This document shows, one piece after another, positions 1 to 8,114 of a stretch of 64,000 bases of DNA. The notes beneath the pieces were generated by a model. The model made no database searches, was not told the origin of the DNA, and saw only the letters and a list, made by a program, of their open reading frames with translations. The DNA lies in the NCBI GenBank assembly GCA_029782355.1, contig JAKOUY010000002.1:1-64000 (forward strand). Reading direction: 5' to 3'. Positions within the stretch are counted from its first letter, which is position 1. Each line of letters begins with the position of its first letter. The DNA comes from Actinomycetes bacterium. GTDB lineage: Bacteria; Actinomycetota; Acidimicrobiia; Acidimicrobiales; Ilumatobacteraceae. The translations under genes and the position numbers were made by a program.

Positions 1-200
1 CCACTTCCCCAACGAGCAAGCCGCGATGAAAGTGCTCTACCTCATCGCGATCGCTCGCCAGAAGAACCGGGAGAACATGACCGGCCGCATCGCCGGCTGG
101 AAGCAAATCCTCAACACCCTCACCGTCCACTACGGTGAGCGCATCGAGGCCGTCAACCAATGACCATCACGACCGTTTACACAAACGATCTGACAGACCC
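1..200 (+). mobile_element. Right end of an IS256-family insertion sequence
   Basis: The window opens inside an insertion sequence. It holds the last codons of an IS256-type transposase (stop at 161-163), followed by a terminal sequence at about 173-200 whose reverse complement starts GGGTCTGTCAG and contains TTTGTGTAAA, the sort of tip expected of IS256 relatives. Homology to a different protein, a serine recombinase, begins just after about 200, so the element appears to sit inside that gene. The left end and the target duplication lie outside the window or cannot be confirmed here. The exact right boundary is inferred. Confidence 0.7.
2..163 (+). CDS. IS256-family transposase, C-terminal fragment
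   Basis: Only the last 53 residues are in the window; the 5' part is cut off by the window edge. The visible sequence contains EQAAMKVLYLIAIARQKN and ends with a tryptophan-containing helix (GWKQILNTL) and HYGERIEAVNQ. This matches the C-terminal pattern of mutator/IS256 DDE transposases (leucine-rich helix, a basic stretch, then W followed by a final F/Y-x-x-R helix). The DDE catalytic residues would lie upstream and cannot be checked. The stop codon is followed by the presumed terminal inverted repeat, as expected for a 3' end of such an element. Confidence 0.75.
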   Translation, partial: HFPNEQAAMKVLYLIAIARQKNRENMTGRIAGWKQILNTLTVHYGERIEAVNQ

Positions 201-1123
201 TTCGCGGCCTGGTCGGTTCCCGGCCGGTCGGATGACCGACGGCAAGCTCTCCGTGTTGCTGCGCAACCGCTATTACCTGGGCATCGTGACGTACAAGGGT
301 GACGAGTACTCGGGACGGCACGAGCCGCTGGTGGACCAGGAAACGTTCGACCGCTGCCAGGAGATCTTGGATGCGAAGCGCACCTCGGCCGAACGGCAAC
401 GGGTGTGGCACCACTACCTCAAGGGCAGCCTGTGGTGCGGCGCCTGCCACCGCCGAGGCCGCGAGAGCCGAATGATTCTGCAAAGAGCCCAAGGCAAAGG
501 CGGCGTCTACTTCTACTTTTTCTGCCGCGGCAGGCAGGACCACGTCTGCGATGAGCCATTCCTGCAAGTCGGTGTCGTCGAGCAGGCCGTGATCGACCAT
601 TACCAGCAGGTCAGCTTCGAGGACTGGTTCGTGCAAGACTTCCGGTCGCAGGTCATCGAAATCATGGACGACGATCAGCACAGCACGACGCTGCTTCGAC
701 GGCAGCTCAATGCCCAGCTGGCCAAGCTCGATGTTCAGGAGTCCAACCTGATCGACCTCGCCGCGGGTACGCCATCAGCCAAGCAGAAGGTGCGCAGCCG
801 TCTCCTCGACATCGACCTTCACCGGCAACGTTTGCGAGACGAGCTCGCCGGGTTGAACTCCGACATCCAAGTCGGAGCAGAGCTGATCAACTTCATCCTC
901 GACCTGCTCGCCAAGCCATCAGGGCTGTACGGGAAGCTGACGGACTCTGGACGACGCCAACTCAACCAGGCAGTGTTCAACAAGATCTACATCCACCGCC
1001 ATCACGTCGTGGCCGACGACATCAACGAACCGTTCCGGCAAATCATGCACATGGAACGCGAAGCAAGACGGCTCGGCCGCGAGGACTGCCGTCGGCGAAT
1101 GAGCCATGAAGCCCCGGAAACAG
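201..1123 (+). pseudogene. Serine recombinase, C-terminal remnant (split by IS256)
   Basis: The frame encodes the end of the 'recombinase' domain (LLRNRYYLGIVTYKG, then HEPLVDQETFDRCQEIL), a zinc beta-ribbon with CGAC and later cysteines, and a long charged coiled-coil-like C-terminus. These are the features of large serine recombinases downstream of the catalytic domain. The N-terminal catalytic domain is missing; the frame begins in the IS256 end. The same frame has no stop codon until 1734, so it reads through the antisense of tRNA-Pro and of the receiver gene. That suggests the native 3' end is also lost or displaced. It is probably a non-functional remnant of an integrated element next to the tRNA. 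The end coordinate is approximate and is set at the hairpin. Confidence 0.75.
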
Positions 1124-1169
1124 AAACTCCCGGCTCGCCGTCCAGTGAGGACGGGCAAGCCGGGAGTTT
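1124..1169 (-). terminator. Strong hairpin downstream of tRNA-Pro
   Basis: Arms at 1124-1143 and 1149-1169 pair over about 20 bp (AAACTCCCGGCT on each side, with small mismatches deeper in the stem) around a 5-nt loop. Read on the minus strand it lies just after the 3' end of tRNA-Pro, and TTTCTGTTT spans the end of the stem and the bases after it. It therefore looks like the intrinsic terminator of the receiver/tRNA-Pro region. It could also stop transcription coming from the recombinase side. Confidence 0.6.
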
Positions 1170-1183
1170 GAGTAAGGCTTCTC

Positions 1184-1261
1184 TGGTCGGGGTGGGGAGA
1201 TTTGAACTCCCGGCCTCCACGTCCCGAACGTGGCGCGCTAACCAAGCTGCGCTACACCCCG
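1184..1261 (-). tRNA. tRNA-Pro (anticodon CGG), CCA encoded
   Basis: On the minus strand the sequence folds as a cloverleaf. The acceptor stem is CGGGGTG paired with CACCCCG. The anticodon arm is CCACG-TTCGGGA-CGTGG with anticodon CGG, reading proline codon CCG. The T arm contains GTTCAAATC. The discriminator is A at 1187, and CCA is encoded at 1186-1184. It lies 17 bp downstream of the receiver gene, on the same strand. The serine recombinase remnant ends against its 3' side. Confidence 0.95.
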
Positions 1262-1278
1262 ATTGGTGCCAGGCGATG

Positions 1279-1701
1279 CTACCCGGCGGTGGCGGCAATC
1301 GCCTCGGCGGAATCGTCCGCCGCGGCCGGCGGGTTGACGATCTCGTCGACGACGCGGTGCAGCGTCAGCGGGTTGAGCGGCTTCACCAGCCAGCCGTCGG
1401 CGCCACTGCGCTTGGCCAGATGGACGTCCGCGGCCCGGTCGAGCAGCATCAGCACCGGCACGTGTGCCAGCGCGCCGACACTCTCGTCCAGCCGGAGAGC
1501 CATGGCGATCGCCATCCCGCCCATCGAGCCGACCTGCAGGTCGAGCACGGCGATGTCGGGCGGGCGGGCAGCGACCACCGTGGACACGGCCCGACCGTCG
1601 CCGACGACCGTGAACGACACGTCCGGGCCGGCCAGGGCCGCCGTGACCTCGTTGACCACGTAGTCGGCGTCGGTGGCAAGCAGCACGTGCACGCCCGGCA
1701 C
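1279..1701 (-). CDS. Stand-alone response-regulator receiver domain
   Basis: The 140-residue protein is a single CheY-like receiver domain with no output domain. Acidic residues D11 and D13 follow the first beta strand, D54 in IAVLDLQ is the likely phosphoacceptor, and K107 lies in GWLVKPL. The usual Thr/Ser after strand 4 appears to be replaced (PVLMLLD), so phosphorylation-driven switching may be atypical. The start is GTG at 1701, one base after the stop of the second ArsA-type ATPase, so it is probably the last protein gene of that operon. No histidine kinase is adjacent. The domain call is solid; its role is unknown. Confidence 0.8.
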   Translation of the reverse strand: MPGVHVLLATDADYVVNEVTAALAGPDVSFTVVGDGRAVSTVVAARPPDIAVLDLQVGSMGGMAIAMALRLDESVGALAHVPVLMLLDRAADVHLAKRSGADGWLVKPLNPLTLHRVVDEIVNPPAAADDSAEAIAATAG

Positions 1702-1702
1702 G

Positions 1703-2770
1703 CTATCCGGTGGCCTCGAACAGGTGGAACCTGATCGCCTCCAGCGAGGCCATGTCGTGCACGTCGTGGGCCAGGAGCGGCACCCAGGTGGCAGCGTCGG
1801 CCAGCCGCCCGAGGGCCTTGCGGATGTTGTCCCGCTCGTGGCCGGCCATGGTGTTCAGGCGGACGAGGTTGTCGTACGACGCTCGACCCGCGGCGGCGCG
1901 CGGAACGGTGTCGGGCGGATCGCCGAAGCTCGGCGTGCTGCGGTTGACGACCAGCGCGCTGACCCGCACGTGATAGTCCGACAACCGGCTGGCGAAGAAG
2001 GCGGCCTCGGCCACCGCGTCGGCGCGCGGCGACGCCACCAGGACGAACCGGGTCACACCGGCATCGCGGACCAGGCTGTTGACCTCGTCGGCTCGGGAGC
2101 GGAACCCGGTCTCCATCCCTTGGAATGCCTGGAAGAAGGCGATGGCGTCGGCCAGCACCTCCCCGCCGACGGCCTTGCCGATCGATCGCAGGATCGGCTG
2201 GGTGGCCAGGTTGAGCACCCGGAACCCGCGCCGGGCGGGCAGCATCAGCACCTTGAACAGCGGGTGGTCGAGGAACCGGGTCAGGGTGCTGGGTGCGGCG
2301 AGGAAGTCGAGCGCGTTGCGCGACGGTGGGGTGTCGACGACCACCAGGTCGAAGCGGGGGTCGTGGTGCAGGGCGTGCAACCGCTCCGCCGCCATGAACT
2401 CCTGCGTGCCGCTCAGCGTGCTGGCCACGTTGCGGTAGAAGGGATTGGCCAGGATCCGCTCGGCCTGCAGGTCGTCGGCCGCGTACTTCAGCACCAATCC
2501 GTCGAAGGTGGTGCTGGCATCCAGCATCAGTGCCCACAGCTCCCCGGCACCCTCGGCATCGAGGCGAACGGGGTCGTTGCCCAGGGCGCCCGGAACGCCG
2601 AGCGCATCGGCCAGTCGCCGAGCCGGATCGATGGTCATCACCACCGCCCGGCGTCCGTGCTGGGCAGCCTGCAGGGCGATGGCCGCGGCAGTCGTGGTCT
2701 TGCCCACGCCGCCGGAGCCACAGCAGATCAGCACCTCGGCGCGGTCCAGCGTGTCGGCGAGGGCGCTCAC
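1703..2770 (-). CDS. ArsA/GET3-type ATPase, second of a pair
   Basis: This 355-residue P-loop ATPase has the deviant Walker A of the ArsA/MinD class near the N-terminus (GSGGVGKTT) and a switch-like DTPPSRNALDFL at about residue 140. It is close in layout to the downstream partner of the mycobacterial pair Rv3679-Rv3680. Known relatives are cytosolic ATPases linked to anion export or membrane-protein targeting; the substrate here cannot be read from sequence. The GTG start overlaps the stop of the first ATPase by 4 bp (GTGA), so the two are translationally coupled and probably form a heterodimer. No arsB or arsR genes are near, which argues against arsenic resistance. Confidence 0.82.
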   Translation of the reverse strand: MSALADTLDRAEVLICCGSGGVGKTTTAAAIALQAAQHGRRAVVMTIDPARRLADALGVPGALGNDPVRLDAEGAGELWALMLDASTTFDGLVLKYAADDLQAERILANPFYRNVASTLSGTQEFMAAERLHALHHDPRFDLVVVDTPPSRNALDFLAAPSTLTRFLDHPLFKVLMLPARRGFRVLNLATQPILRSIGKAVGGEVLADAIAFFQAFQGMETGFRSRADEVNSLVRDAGVTRFVLVASPRADAVAEAAFFASRLSDYHVRVSALVVNRSTPSFGDPPDTVPRAAAGRASYDNLVRLNTMAGHERDNIRKALGRLADAATWVPLLAHDVHDMASLEAIRFHLFEATG

Positions 2771-3627
2771 CGGCCGCCCACGATCGCCGCCGCCAACCGG
2801 TCGACCTCGGCCGCGTCCAGCGTCGCCCCGTCCACCAGCGGAACCGTCAGATGCGTGCCGCCCCACGACTCGTCCAGTGCCCGGGCCTGGGCGGCGTGCA
2901 TCGCCCGGCGGGCGTTGGTGAACACCGCCGCCCGAGCCATGGCCGACCCGCCCCCGCCGGCCTGCTCGTCGAGCTTGGTTCCGAGATCCACGGCATTCAC
3001 CACCATCGGCCCGAGGCGCACGCCCACCCGATCGCGCAGGGCCGCCGCGGTCTCCAGCGCCTCGGCGATGGGCGTGGCCTCCGGCAGGGTCACGAGGCAG
3101 GCCTGGCAGCGCTGATGGTCGGCCAGCATGTCGGCCACCTCCTCGGCCTGAGTGCGGATCGGCCCACCGCGCACCGCGGCCTGCAGGCTGGCCGGGGCGA
3201 GCAGCAGGGTGATGGCGTGCCCGGCCGCTGGGCCGTCCACCAGGATCACGTCGAAGTCCTCCGAGCGCTCCAACTGCTTGAGCTTGCCCAGCACGACGAT
3301 GTCGTCGATGCCCGGTGCGGCATTGGCGACCACGTCGATCACGCCGCTGGTGGCCAGACGCTTGGCCACGCGATGCAGCCCGTGGGTCTCCAGATACTCG
3401 GCCAGGGCAGCCTTGGCACTGATCGACTCGGACGGCTGGTCCGGGAGCAGATCGGCCAGGGTCGGCTTGCCGTCGAGGTCGACCGCCAGCACACGCATCC
3501 CGGCACGGAATGCGGCTCGCGCCAAAACGGCCGTTACCGTGGTTTTCCCGACCCCGCCCTTGCCGGCAACCACGACCAGCCGGGTGGACGACAAGAACTG
3601 CAGTGGATGGACGCGCTTCGGAGGCAC
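2767..3627 (-). CDS. ArsA/GET3-type ATPase, first of a pair
   Basis: Up to 286 residues with the deviant Walker A GKGGVGKTT at about residue 22, DLDGKPT following, and DGPAAGH as the second catalytic loop. It is the first gene of the ATPase-ATPase-receiver operon. The GTG at 3627 lies 2 bp from the opposing nfeD start and has no Shine-Dalgarno in front of it, so translation may be leaderless or begin a few codons later at a TTG or CTG before the first beta strand. The paired arrangement is conserved in actinobacteria. Function is inferred as membrane-protein or envelope related only from the family. Confidence 0.8.
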   Translation of the reverse strand: MPPKRVHPLQFLSSTRLVVVAGKGGVGKTTVTAVLARAAFRAGMRVLAVDLDGKPTLADLLPDQPSESISAKAALAEYLETHGLHRVAKRLATSGVIDVVANAAPGIDDIVVLGKLKQLERSEDFDVILVDGPAAGHAITLLLAPASLQAAVRGGPIRTQAEEVADMLADHQRCQACLVTLPEATPIAEALETAAALRDRVGVRLGPMVVNAVDLGTKLDEQAGGGGSAMARAAVFTNARRAMHAAQARALDESWGGTHLTVPLVDGATLDAAEVDRLAAAIVGGR

Positions 3628-3629
3628 TC

Positions 3630-5081
3630 GTGCGCAGACTAGCGATCACCCTCATTTTCGGCTCGTTGCTGAGCCTTGCCGGGTGGCAGCGCGCCGCGGC
3701 CGAGAACACCTCGCCCCCGACGACGCCCGCCGGCGCCACCGCCCCGGCCCCGGCCGGTGCGGCGGCCACCGACCCCGACCTGGCGCCGGTGGACGTCATG
3801 CAGGTCTCCGGGCTGTTCGACGAGATCATCGTCGACAACATCGAGCAGGCCATCACCCGCACCGAGGGCAACGGGTCCCAGGCCCTGATCCTCCAGCTCA
3901 ACACCCGCGGCGCGGTGGTGTCCGACGCCCGGATGAGCAAGCTGTTCGAGCGCATCGCCACCGCCACGGTCCCGGTTGCCGTGTGGGTCGGTCCGGCCCG
4001 CTCGGCCACCGCCTACGGCACGCCCGCCCAGCTCTTCGCCGTGGCCGACGCCACCGCGATGGTGCCCGGCAGCCGCCTCGGCCACGCCGGCCCGATGCTG
4101 AGCGTGCTGGGCCGACCACTGTCGTTCGGCGCTGCCGGCAACACCCTGACCAACGGCTCGATGTCGTTCAAGGAGGCCCGCGCCGCCGGGATCTTGAAGG
4201 TCACCACCACCGACGAGGGCGTCCCGACGTTGCGCAGCATGGTGCTGGCCATCGACGGCCTCCACGCCAAGGGCCGGGTCCTGACCACGACGACGCCGGG
4301 CGTCAGCACGTCCGGCGCGGCCGAGGCCACCAGCACCCTGGTCCGGTTCAGCCGCCTCGGCCTCGCCGATCAGCTGATGCACACCGTCGCCAGTCCGGCG
4401 ATGGCCTACCTGCTGTTCGTCATCGGCCTGTGCCTGCTCGTGTTCGAGTTCTTCACCGCCGGCGTCGGCATCGCCGGGGTCATCGGCGCCATCTGCACCA
4501 TCCTCGGCTGCTACGGCTTGGCGGCCCTGCCCACCCGCGGCTGGGCCATCGGCCTGCTGCTGGTGGCGATCCTGGCCTTCGCCGTCGACACCCAGGTGGG
4601 CATCCCCCGGTTCTGGACCGCGGTCGGCCTGGTCCTGTTCGTCCCCGCCAGCGTCCTGCTCTACCGCTCGCTGCCCGGCGCCAATCTGCGCCTGCCGTGG
4701 CTGACGCTGGTCGTCGGGGTGCTCGGCGTGCTGTTCACCTTCGTGGTCGGCATGCCCTCGATGGTCCGCACCCGCTTCGCCACGCCCACGATCGGCCGGG
4801 AGTGGATGATCGGGCAGCTCGGCACTGCCGCCGCGGCCATCGACCCCACCGGCACGGCCGAGGTGAGCGGCGCCACCTGGCGGGCACGCACCAACCGGGC
4901 CACCCCCATCGCCGCCGGGGAGTCGCTGCGCGTGGTGGGCATCGATGGGGTCACCCTCGACGTCGAGCCCGAGCAGGGCGGAGCCCGCGACTACCGCGAG
5001 CGCCGCGCCAAGCACGCCGACCAGCCGGCGGACCACGAGGCCGACCCGGCCGCCGACCCGGCCGCGCCGGCGTCCAGCTGA
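3630..5081 (+). CDS. NfeD-family membrane protein with ClpP-like domain
   Basis: The 483-residue protein starts with a signal sequence (RRLAITLIFGSLLSLAGW), followed by a Pro/Ala linker and a ClpP-class serine protease-like domain at about 55-240, with LQLNTRGAVVSDARM and GPARSATAYG where the family has its active-site loops. Four or five membrane segments follow at about 265-385, then a C-terminal NfeD OB-fold (GTAEVSGATWRARTN, VVGIDGVTLDVEP). This is the long NfeD form that acts with stomatin/SPFH proteins in membrane quality control. The GTG start is supported by GGAGG at 3620-3624 with 5-nt spacing. No SPFH gene is adjacent. The protease motif is divergent, so activity is uncertain. Confidence 0.82.
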   Translation: MRRLAITLIFGSLLSLAGWQRAAAENTSPPTTPAGATAPAPAGAAATDPDLAPVDVMQVSGLFDEIIVDNIEQAITRTEGNGSQALILQLNTRGAVVSDARMSKLFERIATATVPVAVWVGPARSATAYGTPAQLFAVADATAMVPGSRLGHAGPMLSVLGRPLSFGAAGNTLTNGSMSFKEARAAGILKVTTTDEGVPTLRSMVLAIDGLHAKGRVLTTTTPGVSTSGAAEATSTLVRFSRLGLADQLMHTVASPAMAYLLFVIGLCLLVFEFFTAGVGIAGVIGAICTILGCYGLAALPTRGWAIGLLLVAILAFAVDTQVGIPRFWTAVGLVLFVPASVLLYRSLPGANLRLPWLTLVVGVLGVLFTFVVGMPSMVRTRFATPTIGREWMIGQLGTAAAAIDPTGTAEVSGATWRARTNRATPIAAGESLRVVGIDGVTLDVEPEQGGARDYRERRAKHADQPADHEADPAADPAAPASS

Positions 5082-5085
5082 TTCG

Positions 5086-6807
5086 TCAGCCGGCCGCCGG
5101 CAGGCGCGGTCCGGCGATGCGCACATCGCCGCGCCGGCGAGTGATGCCGCGGGCATCGAGCTCGTTCACCAGCGGGAGGGCGAACTTGCGCGACATGCCC
5201 AGGGCGTCGCGCAGCTCGGCCACCGTGAAGCCGTCGGGCGAGCGGGCCAGGAGCGCGGCGGAGGCCCGGGCGGCGATGTCCAGGGCCTCGCCGTGGAAGA
5301 CGATGCCATCACGCTCGAACAGCACCTTGCGGCGGATCAGTTCACGCAGCACGGCACGATCGGCACCTGCCGGCTCGGGTGGCGTCACCCCACCGGCGCG
5401 CAACTGGTCGATGAGCGGATGGTTGGCCAGCGGGTCGACCGCCCCGCGAGCCCGAACCCGGCCGTCGCGGACCTCGAGGCGCTCGAGGCGGGCCAGCACC
5501 ACTCGCTGACGCTCGTCGAGCAGGCCGATGTCGAGACCGAGCTCGCCGGCTGCCTCGACCCGCTGGGCCACGGCCTGCTCGGTGGCGGCGAGCGCCGCCG
5601 GGTCGACCACCCATCCCGCCAGCGTGGGCGACACCTCCGCCCCCGTCCAGGCGGCCAAGTCCTCGGCCCGGACCCAGCCGCGCTCGGCGACCAGCGTGGC
5701 CGCGGTGCCGTCGGGGCGGGCCTTCGACGCCGGCCGAACCGGTGCCACATCGAGGAGCACCCCACCGCCCACGGTCTCGGAGCGGCCCGACTCGCGCAGC
5801 ACGAAGCGATCGCCGACTCGCAGGGCCAGCGGCACCGCCAGATGGATGCGCACCAGTCCTCGGCCACCGGGCTCGATGGCGGCATCGCCCAGCACGCGCA
5901 CCCGGACCGGGAACTCGCCGCTGCCGGCATACCCGACGTAGGCACCCCGCCGGGTCAGCGGGTGGTCGAGCTCGCCGAGCACCGCCAGGCTGGCGTCGAC
6001 CCGCCGCGTCGGGCGCCACTGACCGGCCACCACCAGGGCGTCGCCGCGCCGAACGTCGGCGTGCTCGACCCCCACCAGGTTGACGGCCACACGATGCCCC
6101 GGCCCGACCGTGGCCAGGCCGACGCCGTGGGACTGCAACGCCCGGATCCGCACCGACCGGCCGGCGGGGAGCAGGTCGAGGCTCTGGTCGACCTGCAGCG
6201 AGCCTCCCGTCAACGTCCCGGTGACCACGGTTCCGCTGCCGCGGGCGGCGAAGACCCGGTCGATCCACAGCCGCGGCCGGCCGCCGTCGACGCTGGGCGG
6301 GGTGGTGGCCAGCAGCGCTCCCAGGGCGCTGCGCAACTCGTCGAGTCCGGCCCCGCTCACGGTGCTGACCGGCACCACCGCGGCCCCCTCGAGGAACGAG
6401 CCGGCCACCCGGTCGGCGATGTCCATCGCCTGCAACTCGGCCCACTCCTCGTCGACCAGGTCGACCTTGGTCATGGCGATCACCCCGCGACGGACGCCCA
6501 ACAACTCGAGGATCCGCAGGTGCTCTTCGCTCTGGGGCTTCCAGCCCTCGGTGGCGGCGACCACGAACAGGCAGGCCTCGACCGCTCCGACCCCGGCGAT
6601 CATGTTGCGCAGGAAGCGCACGTGACCCGGCACGTCCACCAGGCTGAGCTCGTGTCCGGTGGGCAGCGTGGTGTGGGCGAAGCCGAGATCGATCGTCACG
6701 CCGCGCCGCTTCTCCTCCTCGAAGCGATCCGGGTCGGTGCCGGTGAGGGCCAGGACCAGCGAGGACTTGCCGTGGTCGACGTGTCCGGCGGTGCTGACGA
6801 CCGTCAC
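5086..6807 (-). CDS. selB: Selenocysteine-specific elongation factor SelB
   Basis: The 573-residue GTPase has G1 AGHVDHGKSSL at the N-terminus, the switch RRGVTIDLGFA, G3 DVPGH and G4 TKVD, then EF-Tu-like beta-barrel domains and a C-terminal half of winged-helix type. SelB delivers Sec-tRNA to UGA codons marked by a SECIS element. Its GTG start overlaps the selA stop by 4 bp (GTGA), so the two are one transcript. The stop lies only 4 bp from the convergent nfeD stop. No selD and no tRNA-Sec are visible in the window. Confidence 0.92.
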   Translation of the reverse strand: MTVVSTAGHVDHGKSSLVLALTGTDPDRFEEEKRRGVTIDLGFAHTTLPTGHELSLVDVPGHVRFLRNMIAGVGAVEACLFVVAATEGWKPQSEEHLRILELLGVRRGVIAMTKVDLVDEEWAELQAMDIADRVAGSFLEGAAVVPVSTVSGAGLDELRSALGALLATTPPSVDGGRPRLWIDRVFAARGSGTVVTGTLTGGSLQVDQSLDLLPAGRSVRIRALQSHGVGLATVGPGHRVAVNLVGVEHADVRRGDALVVAGQWRPTRRVDASLAVLGELDHPLTRRGAYVGYAGSGEFPVRVRVLGDAAIEPGGRGLVRIHLAVPLALRVGDRFVLRESGRSETVGGGVLLDVAPVRPASKARPDGTAATLVAERGWVRAEDLAAWTGAEVSPTLAGWVVDPAALAATEQAVAQRVEAAGELGLDIGLLDERQRVVLARLERLEVRDGRVRARGAVDPLANHPLIDQLRAGGVTPPEPAGADRAVLRELIRRKVLFERDGIVFHGEALDIAARASAALLARSPDGFTVAELRDALGMSRKFALPLVNELDARGITRRRGDVRIAGPRLPAAG

Positions 6808-8090
6808 GCCAGCACCCGACGGATGGCCTCGGCCAGGGCGGCGTCGTCCGCCGGGTCGACGCTGCGCAGGTCGGCCATCGTGGCCTGCTGGATCCGGCGG
6901 GCGACGACCGGCCGGTCGAGTCGGCGGAGCGCGGTGGTCACGTCGCCGTCCAGGCGGACGCCGGCCGACGGGATCACCGCGCCGGGTGCTGACCCGGCCC
7001 CGGGGATCGCCTCGGTGTCCACGACCGTGCCGGCGCCGACGGCGTCGACCAGCGCGCCAGCGCGGCTGCGGAGCGCGTCGAGTGGTGCGCCGGCCATCCG
7101 CCAGAAGGGCAGATCCCGAGCAACGGACCGACCGAGGTACGCCAGGGCCACCTGTTGAAGGGCAGCGATCACGTGCCCGCCGGGGCGCAGCGCCCGAGCC
7201 AGCGGATGGCGGGCGCAGGCCTCCACGAGGTCGGCGCGCCCGGCGACGATGCCGGCCTGCGGACCGCCGAGCAGCTTGTCGCCGCTGAAGGTCACCAGCG
7301 CCGCGCCGGCGGCCAGGGTCTGGCGCACCGCCGGCTCACCGGCCAGCCAGGCGGGCGGCGGACCGTCCAGCCACGGGCAGTTGGCGTCGATCAGCCCGCT
7401 GCCCACGTCGACCACCACCGGCACCGGCAAGGTGGCCAGCTCGGCGACCGTGGTCGCCTCGACGAACCCCTCGACCCGGTAGTTGCTCGGGTGGACCTTG
7501 AGCGTCAGCGCGACCGCTGCCCCGGCCCGATCGATGGCCGCGGCGTAGTCGGCGAGACGGGTGCGATTGGTGGTGCCGACGTCGACCAGCGCCGCCCCCG
7601 ACTGGGCGACGACCTCGGGCACCCGGAACCCGCCGCCGATCTCCACGCTCTCGCCACGACTGACCAGCACCTGCCGGCCCCCGGCGAGGGCGGCCACGGC
7701 CAGCAGCACCGCCGCGGCGTTGTTGTTGACCACGATCGCCGACTCGGCACCGCACAGGGCAGCCAGCAGGGCACCGATTCCCCGCTGACGCGAACCACGC
7801 TCGCCGGTCTCCAGGTCGAACTCCAGGTTGGTGGGGGTTGCGGCCAGGTCGAGGCCGAGCGGGGCGCGTCCGAGGTTGGTGTGGGCCAGCACCCCGGAGG
7901 CGTTGATCACCGGCAGCAGCAGGCCACGGCGCCACTGCCGGCCGGCGGCCAGCACCTCGGCCTCCGTCCGCCACCCGTCGGCGATGGCCCGCCGGGCGAT
8001 GTCCACCCCGGCGGCGTGGGGCAGGCCGAGCGTCGCGGCCAGCCCGTGGGCCAGGCGGTCGACGCTGGGCGGGCGGCTCGGCTGGTCCAT
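6804..8090 (-). CDS. selA: L-seryl-tRNA(Sec) selenium transferase SelA
   Basis: The 428-residue PLP enzyme converts seryl-tRNA(Sec) to selenocysteyl-tRNA(Sec) using selenophosphate. Recognisable landmarks are INASGVLAHTNLGRAPL near residue 60, VVNNNAAAVLLA, and the PLP-lysine loop FSGDKLLGGPQAG at about residue 270. Length is a little below the E. coli enzyme. The ATG at 8088-8090 was chosen because the SelA N-terminal domain begins here and dut starts divergently 24 bp away. It is followed by selB with a 4-bp overlap. Confidence 0.92.
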   Translation of the reverse strand: MDQPSRPPSVDRLAHGLAATLGLPHAAGVDIARRAIADGWRTEAEVLAAGRQWRRGLLLPVINASGVLAHTNLGRAPLGLDLAATPTNLEFDLETGERGSRQRGIGALLAALCGAESAIVVNNNAAAVLLAVAALAGGRQVLVSRGESVEIGGGFRVPEVVAQSGAALVDVGTTNRTRLADYAAAIDRAGAAVALTLKVHPSNYRVEGFVEATTVAELATLPVPVVVDVGSGLIDANCPWLDGPPPAWLAGEPAVRQTLAAGAALVTFSGDKLLGGPQAGIVAGRADLVEACARHPLARALRPGGHVIAALQQVALAYLGRSVARDLPFWRMAGAPLDALRSRAGALVDAVGAGTVVDTEAIPGAGSAPGAVIPSAGVRLDGDVTTALRRLDRPVVARRIQQATMADLRSVDPADDAALAEAIRRVLA

Positions 8091-8114
8091 TCCACCCGAG
8101 CGTAGAGTGCGCCC

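Noticed and set aside
160-1734. Complete 524-residue recombinase gene
   Set aside because: The first codons come from the IS256 end and everything after about 1180 is the antisense of tRNA-Pro and of a receiver-domain gene; only the middle is recombinase-like.
1673-3115. Long plus-strand frames opposite the ArsA-type ATPase genes
   Set aside because: They are shadows of GC-rich genes; their translations are Gly/Arg/His-rich without domains, while the minus strand shows clear P-loop ATPases.
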